Shown: in pieces, positions 42,412 through 49,678 of the stretch
How positions within the stretch are numbered: position 1 is the stretch's first letter
Layout: every line of letters begins with the position of its first letter
Source of the DNA: an uncultured Candidatus Melainabacteria bacterium
GTDB lineage: Bacteria > Cyanobacteriota > Vampirovibrionia > Gastranaerophilales > Gastranaerophilaceae
Direction of reading: 5' to 3'
NCBI GenBank assembly: GCA_934700385.1
Contig: CAKUXO010000009.1
Coordinates: 1 to 64,000 of the forward strand
Length of the DNA stretch: 64,000 nucleotides
Made by a program: the position numbers and the translations under genes
Notes under the pieces: model-generated
Told to the model about the DNA's origin: nothing
The model's database searches: none
The model's input: the letters and a program-made list of their open reading frames with translations, nothing else

Positions 42412-43014
42412 ATGAAGATTGCTTTTACAAAAAAACGCATATTAAAAATTTTATTTTTATCAACGGTCTTAATAATCGCTTGGGGTGTAATTTGGGCATC
42501 TTTTATCACTAAAACCGTAAGAAAAAATAATTCTGACGGCAATATGAAAAATCAGCATGCAATTTTAAAAAACATCATTGTAACTGAAACTCGTGAAGAA
42601 AAGAAATATTGGGAATTTTACGCAAAAACAGGCGAATATATTTCTGAAGACAACCAAGTTCAACTAAATGACGTTATCGGTAATTTTTACGATAAAGACG
42701 GGCTTGTTGTTGTAAGTTTTAAATCTTCAAAAGGCAGCTACGATGAAAAATCTAAAAAAGTAACCCTAAATGGGGATAATCTTTTTGTTGGAAAAGATGG
42801 TTCTCAACTTTTTGCTGATGAACTTATTTGGCAAGGGGAAGATAAAGATATTCTTGCTTTTGGAAATGTTCAATTTATCCACAGTGATAAATTAGTTACA
42901 AAAGCGCAAAAAGCGGTTTTAAATTCTGCTTTAACAAGTTTTAAGGTTATGGGTAAAACAAAAACCTCTTTATATGGAACATCTGAGGACAAGAAAAAAT
43001 ATACACGTTTGTAA
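42412..43014 (+). CDS. lptC: LPS export protein LptC family
   Basis: LptC is an inner-membrane protein that passes LPS from LptBFG to LptA. The 200-residue protein has one N-terminal membrane helix (ILFLSTVLIIAWGVIWASF) and a periplasmic beta-jellyroll-like part with KYWEFYAKTGEYISEDNQVQLNDV (core WEFYAKTGEY) and GDNLFVGKDGSQLFADELIW. It is the first gene of a seven-gene operon with the lptA-like, lpxI and lpxB genes. Confidence 0.85.
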   Translation: MKIAFTKKRILKILFLSTVLIIAWGVIWASFITKTVRKNNSDGNMKNQHAILKNIIVTETREEKKYWEFYAKTGEYISEDNQVQLNDVIGNFYDKDGLVVVSFKSSKGSYDEKSKKVTLNGDNLFVGKDGSQLFADELIWQGEDKDILAFGNVQFIHSDKLVTKAQKAVLNSALTSFKVMGKTKTSLYGTSEDKKKYTRL

Positions 43015-43035
43015 TTTTGTGATAAATTAAGGATA

Positions 43036-44019
43036 ATGAGAAGTTTGAAATCGAAAATTTTATACATTTTATTAATATTATTGCTTTCTGGTAGTGTTTT
43101 TGGAATTACAATCGAATCTAAAAAACAAAATATCAACCTAGAAACCAATAAAGGTCATTTTGATGGCGATGTTAAAGTTCAAGTGGGAGATGTTGTCGTA
43201 AGTTCTCCAAGAGCAGAATTAGACATTGAACCTGCTACCAAAAAGCCATCTTTAGCAACTTTTTTTGATAAACCCTATGCTATTCAAATTAAAGACAATA
43301 AAAAGCATGAAGTAAAAGCAGACATAATCAAAGTTTCATTAATTAAAAAAGTTATAACCGCTCAAGGTAACGCTCAAACTAACGTTTTATCAGATAAAAA
43401 ACCGATTGTTATCATTACAGCAGATGAGCAAGAATATAACACAAACACAAATCTTATGACTGCAATCGGTAATGTTGTTGTTAATTATGAAGATATGGTT
43501 GCAACTTCAGATAAAGCATTTGCTCTAATGGATAAACAAGGTGATGTACATAATCTAAGATTATCTTCAAGAGCAACAATTAAACAAGAAAAAAGCATTA
43601 TCAAAGGTGACGACATAAGATATTCAAAACTAAGAGGTGATATCATCGTTAGTGGAAATACTCTTTCAGATGTTACTTTTGAAAATGGCGATAGAGTTAT
43701 AATTAACGCAAGAGTTCAACAATATGACCAAAAAGGTTCAACAATGATGGCAACAGGTTCTGTTCATGTGTTATATGGCGACTATATTGCTGATGGACCA
43801 AAAGCAATTATGCACATCAATTCTAAAACAAATAAGCCCGAAAAAATTATTTTCATAGGACGTTCAAAAATCGTTGAAAAAGGTGCTAATTCTGTTGAAG
43901 CTGATAAAATTACCTTAACAATGCAGCCAAGAACTTTTGAAGCAGTTGGCAACGTTAAAACAAATATCGAAAAAAACACAACAAATGATGATGACGACAA
44001 AATGGAGTTCAGTTTATAA
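43036..44019 (+). CDS. LptA/OstA-like periplasmic protein
   Basis: A 327-residue protein with a signal peptide (KILYILLILLLSGSVFG) and repeated OstA/LptA-type beta units: ITIESKKQNINLETNKGHFDGDVKV (core LETNKGHFDGDV), VKADIIKVSLIKKVITAQGNA (core KKVITAQGNA) and DKITLTMQPRTFEAVGNV. LptA forms the periplasmic bridge for LPS. The protein is about twice the usual LptA length, with two jellyroll-like parts. GGAT lies before the ATG, 22 bases after lptC, and the stop is directly followed by lpxI. Confidence 0.85.
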   Translation: MRSLKSKILYILLILLLSGSVFGITIESKKQNINLETNKGHFDGDVKVQVGDVVVSSPRAELDIEPATKKPSLATFFDKPYAIQIKDNKKHEVKADIIKVSLIKKVITAQGNAQTNVLSDKKPIVIITADEQEYNTNTNLMTAIGNVVVNYEDMVATSDKAFALMDKQGDVHNLRLSSRATIKQEKSIIKGDDIRYSKLRGDIIVSGNTLSDVTFENGDRVIINARVQQYDQKGSTMMATGSVHVLYGDYIADGPKAIMHINSKTNKPEKIIFIGRSKIVEKGANSVEADKITLTMQPRTFEAVGNVKTNIEKNTTNDDDDKMEFSL

Positions 44020-44841
44020 ATGTCAAATATTATTTTAGAACATAAACAATGTTTAATAGCTGGTGATGGCGAATTGCCTATTTTAATGGCAAAAGGCGCA
44101 AAACAAAATGGTTTTGAAGTATTCTGTATTTCTCTTTCTTCTGATAATTGTCATGAATTAAAAAAATACTGCTCAGATGTTACTTCTTATGGCCCTGGGC
44201 AAGTTGATTCAATTAAAGCATATCTTGAAAAAGAACAAATTAAACAAGTGACTTTCTTAGGTAAAGTTTCTAAAACAATGCTTGTTAAACGTCCAAAACT
44301 TGAAAAAACAGCAATAGCTCTTTTAAAAGAAATGAAAAAATTGAACGACGACGCTATTATGCTTAAAATCGTTGAACAGCTTGAAAACATTGGAATAACA
44401 ATTCTTGATCAAACTATTTTCATCAAAAATTTAATGGTTCAAAAAGGTGTTTTAACTGAAACTGCGCCAACTGATAAACAAAAAGCCGATATTGATTATG
44501 GTTTTAAAATTGCAAAACAAATGGGCGGACTTGATATTGGTCAATCTGTTGTTATGAAAGATAGAATGATTATGGCAATTGAAGCTATTGAAGGTACAGA
44601 TAGATGTATTAAACGTGGCGGAAAATTGGCAAAAAGAAAAAATGCCGTTGTTGTAAAAGTTTCAAAACCCTCTCAAGATAAACGTTTTGATATTCCTGCT
44701 GTTGGTCTTAGAACAATTAAAACAATGAAAAAATATGGCGCTAATGTTTTAGCTCTTGAAAGTGGCGAAACAATTATCGTTAATAAAGATAAAATGGTTG
44801 ATTTTGCAAACAAAAACAACATCGTTATTGTGGCATTATAA
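44020..44841 (+). CDS. lpxI: UDP-2,3-diacylglucosamine diphosphatase LpxI
   Basis: LpxI makes lipid X in lipid A synthesis, replacing LpxH in many alphaproteobacteria, cyanobacteria and others. The 273-residue protein has the N-terminal CLIAGDGELPILMAKGAKQNGFEV motif (core GDGELPILMAKG), ITFLGKVSK-like sequence (VTFLGKVSKTML) and the C-terminal PAVGLRTIKTMKKYGANVLALESG (core PAVGLRTI and LALESG). It starts directly after the lptA-like stop and lies 11 bases before lpxB, which uses its product. Confidence 0.95.
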   Translation: MSNIILEHKQCLIAGDGELPILMAKGAKQNGFEVFCISLSSDNCHELKKYCSDVTSYGPGQVDSIKAYLEKEQIKQVTFLGKVSKTMLVKRPKLEKTAIALLKEMKKLNDDAIMLKIVEQLENIGITILDQTIFIKNLMVQKGVLTETAPTDKQKADIDYGFKIAKQMGGLDIGQSVVMKDRMIMAIEAIEGTDRCIKRGGKLAKRKNAVVVKVSKPSQDKRFDIPAVGLRTIKTMKKYGANVLALESGETIIVNKDKMVDFANKNNIVIVAL

Positions 44842-44852
44842 TTTGGTTTAAA

Positions 44853-45968
44853 ATGGCAAAAAAAGTCTTTATAATTACAGGGGAATATTCAGGAGATAAA
44901 CACGCTTCAGGAGTCGTTAGAGAGCTTAAAAAGCTTGATAGCGACGTTATTATTGAAGGCGTTGGAGAATCAAACCTTGAAAAACAAGGTGTTAAATTGC
45001 TTTTCGACCATTCTAAAATGGGCGAAATGGGTTTGACTCCTAAAAATGTTTTCAATCACCTTTTTATGGGGCTTAAAATTGTTAAATATTTAAAAGAAGA
45101 ATTTAAACCAGATTTAGTTCTTTTGGTTGATTATGGCGCTTTTAATCTTCAAATTTCAAAACAATTAAAAAAAGCAGGAATTAAAACTTTCTATTTTATC
45201 CCCCCTCAAATTTGGGCTTCAAGAAAATATAGATTAAAAACTATCAAAAAAAATGTTGATAAAGTTTTTACTATTTTCCCATTTGAAAAAGAATTTTATG
45301 ATTCAGAGGGAATTAATGCAAAATTTGTCGGTCATCCGATTATTTCAGAATTGCCAATTTGCAATAATAAAGAAGAATTTTTTAAAAAACATAACCTTGA
45401 CCCATCTAAAAAATTAATCGGCATTTTCCCAGGGTCAAGACCTTTTGAAATTCATTTTATGCTTGAAATATTTAAAAAAGCGCTTAAACTGATTGAAAAG
45501 AAAAATAAAAACGTTCAATTTGTTTTTTCACACGCTAAAAGCCTAAAAGATGACGCTTTTAAGGTTGATTATAAAACTCTTAAAGATGAAAATCATCAAC
45601 TTTTAGCTTATAGTGACGCTTTAATTTTAACCTCGGGTACGGTTGCTCTTGAAGCCGCTATGTATGAAACACCTATGCTAATAGCATATAAAGGTCCTTT
45701 ATTTTTCTATTTAGTTTATCTATTAGTTAGAAATATCAAAAAAGCGTGCCTTATTAATATAATTACAAAAAAAGATTATGTTGATGAATTTTTAATGTTT
45801 AAAGCAACACCTGAAAACATTTCAAATTGCATTAATGAAATTTTAGATAATCCTGAAAAAAGAAATTATATCCTTGAGGGTTGCAAAAAAACAAAAGAAC
45901 TCTTAGGAAAAACTCATTGTGTTGAAGAAGTTGCAAAAGAAATTTTCAAAGAATTAAAGGGGGAATAG
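44853..45968 (+). CDS. lpxB: Lipid-A-disaccharide synthase
   Basis: LpxB is the GT19 enzyme that joins lipid X and UDP-diacylglucosamine. The 371-residue protein starts with VFIITGEYSGDKHASGVVREL (core GEYSGDKHAS), then LLVDYGAFNLQI, YFIPPQIWASRKYRLKTI (core IPPQIWASR), FVGHPIISE and FPGSRPFEIHFMLEIF (core PGSRPFEI). The C-terminal glycine loop has LILTSGTVALEAA. It follows lpxI, so the pathway steps are adjacent. The operon continues with a CDP-alcohol transferase one base after the stop. Confidence 0.97.
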   Translation: MAKKVFIITGEYSGDKHASGVVRELKKLDSDVIIEGVGESNLEKQGVKLLFDHSKMGEMGLTPKNVFNHLFMGLKIVKYLKEEFKPDLVLLVDYGAFNLQISKQLKKAGIKTFYFIPPQIWASRKYRLKTIKKNVDKVFTIFPFEKEFYDSEGINAKFVGHPIISELPICNNKEEFFKKHNLDPSKKLIGIFPGSRPFEIHFMLEIFKKALKLIEKKNKNVQFVFSHAKSLKDDAFKVDYKTLKDENHQLLAYSDALILTSGTVALEAAMYETPMLIAYKGPLFFYLVYLLVRNIKKACLINIITKKDYVDEFLMFKATPENISNCINEILDNPEKRNYILEGCKKTKELLGKTHCVEEVAKEIFKELKGE

Positions 45969-46565
45969 ATGAAAAATTTAGCAAACATAATTACTCTTTC
46001 AAGAATATTTTTCGTATTTATTGTAGTTGGACTTTTATTTTGTAAAGAGTGTCCTTATTCATATATTGCCGCCCTTGTTTTAACCGCTATTTTAATGTGG
46101 TTTGATGGATTAGACGGCTTTGTAGCAAGAAAATTCAATATTTCATCAAAACTTGGCGCTTTGTTAGACATAATGGGCGATAGAATTGTTGAAAACGTTT
46201 TTTGGATTAGCTTTTGCGCCCTTGGTTGGATTAATGTTGCAATTCCAATTATTGTTTTAACAAGAGGTATTGTTACAGATTCTCTTAGAACTCTTGCTTT
46301 TGAAAAAGGCTACACTGCCTTTGGCGCAACTACAATGATGCAAGGTAAAATTGCAAAATTCATCGTAGCTTCTAATTTTTCAAGATTTAGTTACGCTGTT
46401 TGTAAAGCAATTGCTTTCTTTTTCTTAATTGCAGGTCACATGCCTCAAGATTACACATATAAACCACTTATTCTTCAAATTGGGGTTGTTTGCGCTATAA
46501 TATCAGTTGTATTTTGCGTTTTAAGAGGTTTACCTGTTGTATTTGAATCAAAAAGATTTTTCTAA
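45969..46565 (+). CDS. CDP-alcohol phosphatidyltransferase family protein
   Basis: A 198-residue membrane protein with the CDP-alcohol transferase motif: DGLDGFVARKFNISSKLGALLD followed by IMGD (D-G-x2-A-R-x8-G-x3-D-x3-D, core DGFVARKFN and GALLDIMGD), residues about 53-78. Several hydrophobic helices surround it. It could be phosphatidylglycerophosphate synthase (PgsA), the most common member, but the sequence alone does not decide. GGGGA lies just before the ATG. Confidence 0.88.
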   Translation: MKNLANIITLSRIFFVFIVVGLLFCKECPYSYIAALVLTAILMWFDGLDGFVARKFNISSKLGALLDIMGDRIVENVFWISFCALGWINVAIPIIVLTRGIVTDSLRTLAFEKGYTAFGATTMMQGKIAKFIVASNFSRFSYAVCKAIAFFFLIAGHMPQDYTYKPLILQIGVVCAIISVVFCVLRGLPVVFESKRFF

Positions 46566-46573
46566 GGATAAAT

Positions 46574-47038
46574 ATGGAAACAATTAACATAGTTTTATAT
46601 GAACCAGAAATTCCTCAAAACACAGGTAACATCGCTCGCCTTTGCGCTTGTATCGGTGCAAAACTTTATTTAATAGGTAGGCTAGGTTTTATTCTTTCAG
46701 ATAAAAACTTAAAACGAGCAGGGCTTGATTATTGGGATAAATTAGAAATAATTAAACTTGATTCATTGGATGAATTAATAGAAAAAAATCCAAATTCAAA
46801 TTTTTATTATTTAACAACAAAAACCAAGAATTTATATACAAAATGTAACTTTAAACAAGGAGATTTCTTGATTTTCGGCCCTGAAACAAGAGGAATTCCG
46901 GAAGAAATTTTAAACAAAAATAAATCAACTTGTCTTACAATTCCAATGAGAAAAGAAACAAGAAGTTTAAATCTTTCAAATTCTGTTGCAATTGTAGCTT
47001 ATGAAGCAATAAGACAAATTGATGTTGAACTAAATTAG
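46574..47038 (+). CDS. trmL: tRNA (cytidine(34)-2'-O)-methyltransferase
   Basis: TrmL methylates the ribose of the wobble base of some leucine tRNAs. This 154-residue SPOUT enzyme starts with IVLYEPEIPQNTGNIARLCA (core EPEIPQNTGNIAR), and has LIFGPETRGIPEEIL and IPMRKETRSLNLSNSVAIVAYEA (core RSLNLSNSVAI), forming the knotted cofactor site. AAGGAT lies before the ATG; it sits nine bases after the previous gene. Confidence 0.95.
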   Translation: METINIVLYEPEIPQNTGNIARLCACIGAKLYLIGRLGFILSDKNLKRAGLDYWDKLEIIKLDSLDELIEKNPNSNFYYLTTKTKNLYTKCNFKQGDFLIFGPETRGIPEEILNKNKSTCLTIPMRKETRSLNLSNSVAIVAYEAIRQIDVELN

Positions 47039-47046
47039 GAGAAAAA

Positions 47047-47943
47047 ATGAGCAATAATGCCGATATTCAAGTAATCGGAAAAGAATTTATCCAAACAATT
47101 TTACCAAAACGTGCCCAAAATTCACACAAAGGCACCTTTGGTCATGTACTTAACATAGCAGGCTCAAGCCAATTTTCAGGTGCTGCTTATTTAAGCTCAA
47201 TTTCATCTCTTAAAGTTGGCGCAGGCTATTGTTTGCTTGCGAGTTGCTCTGATGTTGTTAACACAATTTCTTCTAATTGCGTTGATTTAACTTATCTTGA
47301 CCTTGGTCAATCTTCTTTTGGTACAATTCCAAAAGATTCAATTAAATATATTAGCGCTATTGCAAACTATGACGTCGTTTCAATAGGTTGTGGATTAAAT
47401 CAAACAGGTGGCGTTCAAGAATTTGTTTTAAACTTTTTAAAGAAAAACAAAACTTCTTATACCCCTATTATCATAGATGCAGATGGAATTAACGCACTTT
47501 CTTCAACAAAAAATTATTCAATTCCATTAAATTCAATTATAACTCCACATCCGCTTGAACTTTCAAGACTTCTTGGGGTTGACACAAAAGAAATTCAACA
47601 AAACCGTGCAAAATGGGCTTGGGAAGCAAGCAGAGAGCTTGATTGTATTGTTCTTTTAAAAGGTCATGAAACAGTTATCGCCCTACCTAACGGTAAAATT
47701 TTCATTAACCACACAGGTAATTCAGCCCTAGCAAAAGCTGGAACAGGGGATGTTTTAACAGGCATGATAGCAGGTTTTTGCGCACAAGGTGCAACTCTTG
47801 AAAATGCCGCTTGTATAGCAGTTTTCTTACATGGTTTAGCTAGTGAAATTGCCTCTAAAACCCTAACACAATATTGTGTTTTAGCTTCAGATATAGTTAA
47901 ATACTTACCTTACGCATTTAAAGCGGTTGTTGCTGAAAATTAA
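47047..47943 (+). CDS. nnrD: ADP-dependent (S)-NAD(P)H-hydrate dehydratase
   Basis: NnrD repairs hydrated NADH and NADPH. The 298-residue protein has the carbohydrate-kinase-like fold: KGTFGHVLNIAGSSQFSGAAYLSSIS (core GSSQFSGAAYL), PIIIDADGINALS, TPHPLELSRLLG, CIVLLKGHETVIA and SALAKAGTGDVLTGMIAGFCAQG (core AGTGDVLTG). It lacks the N-terminal epimerase domain (NnrE) that is often fused. It ends the lptC operon and overlaps the convergent gene by four bases. Confidence 0.95.
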   Translation: MSNNADIQVIGKEFIQTILPKRAQNSHKGTFGHVLNIAGSSQFSGAAYLSSISSLKVGAGYCLLASCSDVVNTISSNCVDLTYLDLGQSSFGTIPKDSIKYISAIANYDVVSIGCGLNQTGGVQEFVLNFLKKNKTSYTPIIIDADGINALSSTKNYSIPLNSIITPHPLELSRLLGVDTKEIQQNRAKWAWEASRELDCIVLLKGHETVIALPNGKIFINHTGNSALAKAGTGDVLTGMIAGFCAQGATLENAACIAVFLHGLASEIASKTLTQYCVLASDIVKYLPYAFKAVVAEN

Positions 47944-49241
47944 TCAATTGATGAAATTTGATATAAACTTGAATCAACTTCATTAATCACAAGTGCATTT
48001 GAAACCGCTACACCTTCTTTATTATAAGCAGAATTAACGATTTTTCCTTTGACATATAATGCGCTAGATGAGCCGCCATCAAAATTCATAGCATTTGTGC
48101 AACCTAGTTTTAACATAAATTTTCCTAACTCAAATAACGTCATTCCTACAGAACTTTGTTCTCGCCCATCAACACTTACAATAATTAAAGTCCCATCATC
48201 CTTATATCCAATTGCACTTCTTGGGTTTTTCCCTGAAATCGCCTCTAGTTTTTGTGTTTTATAATCAACATAAAGTTCGGAATCTTTAACTAGATATGGA
48301 CCAGCGCCTAGGATATGTTTAGCATTTTCAAGGGATTTATTTAATTTAATATCAAGATAGATTTCTTTATCTTTAGCAAACTGCTTAACTAAATTTATGG
48401 GGGCAGAAATAACATATTCATCCTTACTTATTTCGATTGGATTAGCGGAAATTTTTTTGATTATATTTCCGCTAACCAAAACGTTGTAGCCGCCTTTTGG
48501 TGCAGTGGGTGAAACCTTACCCCAAATAGACGTATATAAAAGCGTATTACTTGCTAACATTCTGGGTTGGTTAATATTATCAATTTTAATTGTATGATTT
48601 TTTGTGTGCGCTTTGATATCAAAAACAATATTATCCATTTTATAATATGTTTTATTATCTTCCTCAAAAATCGCTATTCCAACTCTATTATAAATTGGTC
48701 CTGTTAAGATTTTACCATCTATAACCAATGCGCCTAATGGAACTCCCGTTTGTGGTTTGAAAAAACCTCCGTTTATTGCAACAATTGAACCTTTTTGATT
48801 AGCTATTTTTCTAACAGTTGATTTAGAATTTAAGGTATAGCCCGCCATAGCAGGTTTTATTTGAAGATTTGGGTTTACATTTGTGTTAAGTTCAACAACA
48901 TTTATTTTAATGGGTCTTGAATTAATATATTTGACTAATTTAATATGTGCGATACCGTCAGTCGGAAAGGCTACATAGGCTCCAGAGTATTTATTTTTTA
49001 TGTTTTCTTCAAAGTTTTTTTGAAGATAAATTTCTTTTTGACCCGTGTCATTTTTAATTTGAGGAGAGTTATTGAAAGCAAAAATCGGTTTTGAAATAAC
49101 TAAACTTAAAGCAATTACCCCAACAACGCAAGCACCAATTATAAAATTAATGCGGCAATTTTGCTTATTCTTATCAGAAAGATAATTATAAACATAAATA
49201 TCATAAGCCTGATTGTAAAAATTTTGCGCTTTTATATTCAT
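47940..49241 (-). CDS. Phosphodiester glycosidase (NAGPA) family protein
   Basis: A 433-residue protein with one N-terminal membrane helix (IIGACVVGVIALSLVISKPIF, core VVGVIALSLVI, residues about 32-52), so the main part is probably outside the cytoplasm. The C-terminal domain is of the phosphodiester glycosidase type: GSIVAINGGFFKPQTGVPLGALVIDGK (core AINGGFFKPQTG), NPRSAIGYKDDGTLIIVSVDGR (core RSAIGYKDDG), GMTLFELGKFMLKLGCTNAMNFDGGSSSALY (core AMNFDGGSSSA). Family members cut N-acetylglucosamine-phosphodiester links on glycans; the substrate here is unknown. No strong Shine-Dalgarno; a promoter with extended -10 lies about 35 bases upstream. Confidence 0.9.
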   Translation of the reverse strand: MNIKAQNFYNQAYDIYVYNYLSDKNKQNCRINFIIGACVVGVIALSLVISKPIFAFNNSPQIKNDTGQKEIYLQKNFEENIKNKYSGAYVAFPTDGIAHIKLVKYINSRPIKINVVELNTNVNPNLQIKPAMAGYTLNSKSTVRKIANQKGSIVAINGGFFKPQTGVPLGALVIDGKILTGPIYNRVGIAIFEEDNKTYYKMDNIVFDIKAHTKNHTIKIDNINQPRMLASNTLLYTSIWGKVSPTAPKGGYNVLVSGNIIKKISANPIEISKDEYVISAPINLVKQFAKDKEIYLDIKLNKSLENAKHILGAGPYLVKDSELYVDYKTQKLEAISGKNPRSAIGYKDDGTLIIVSVDGREQSSVGMTLFELGKFMLKLGCTNAMNFDGGSSSALYVKGKIVNSAYNKEGVAVSNALVINEVDSSLYQISSID

Positions 49242-49276
49242 ATCTTCTGCCGTAATAACTAGTATGCTCTACTACT

Positions 49277-49305
49277 ATTATAACACTTAGTAAAAAAGTC
49301 CTCAA
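49277..49305 (-). promoter_or_regulatory. Promoter of the phosphodiester glycosidase gene
   Basis: On the minus strand: TTGAGG (49300-49305), 17 bases, TATAAT (49277-49282) with a TGT extension. The leader to the ATG at 49241 is about 30 bases. Confidence 0.65.
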
Positions 49306-49519
49306 GCCCTTGATACAAAAGATTTTTAGGCAATTTTTTAAGTGTATAAAATACTATTTTGTTAAGAATTATTTAAAGGCAATTTCAAATAAGAAGATAA
49401 ATTAAGTGTAATTTTGTTCATTAAGAGATGTAACAATCAATTTTTTTCAAAACATTTTTGTTATGAAATATATATTTTTGGCATTAATAATATATACATA
49501 GTATATAAGGAGTTAGAAC

Positions 49520-49591
49520 TTGTTTGTCTCAATTATTTGTAAAATTTTAGAGCAAACTTATCAGATTTATACACACCTACATTTTTCCTAA
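49520..49591 (+). CDS. Possible 23-residue peptide or small RNA marker
   Basis: A TTG-start frame encoding MFVSIICKILEQTYQIYTHL and three more residues, with AAGGAG seven bases before it. Short frames arise by chance, and only the Shine-Dalgarno and the downstream terminator speak for it. It may instead mark a small RNA. Confidence 0.25.
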   Translation: MFVSIICKILEQTYQIYTHLHFS

Positions 49592-49631
49592 CCTTTCCTT
49601 CCTTTCTAAGTACCAAGTAGAAATCCCCTGC

Positions 49632-49665
49632 CATAAAAAGCAGGGGATGTTTTTATCTTTTTTAA
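49632..49665 (+). terminator. Strong hairpin, terminator for the plus strand
   Basis: ATCCCCTGC pairs with GCAGGGGAT around CATAAAAA, followed by GTTTTTATCTTTTTT on the plus strand. On the minus strand only ATTTCTAC follows, so it fits a plus-strand transcript better than the acetyl-CoA synthetase gene that ends just to its right; it may serve both. Confidence 0.8.
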
Positions 49666-49678
49666 ATTAAATTATTAA

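Larger units (their letters stand above)
49242..49678. other. Intergenic region of 437 bases with a promoter, a small frame and a terminator
   Basis: No ordinary gene. The left end has the glycosidase promoter. From about 49478 there is possible plus-strand transcription: a TTGGCA and AT-rich -10 region, AAGGAG (49508-49513), a 23-codon frame from a TTG (49520-49591), and a strong plus-strand terminator (49632-49665). The rest is AT-rich and shows nothing I can name. Confidence 0.5.

Noticed and set aside
42875..42883. A perfect DnaA box (TTATCCACA)
   Set aside because: It is single, inside lptC, and without neighbours or an AT-rich unwinding element, so it does not mark an origin.
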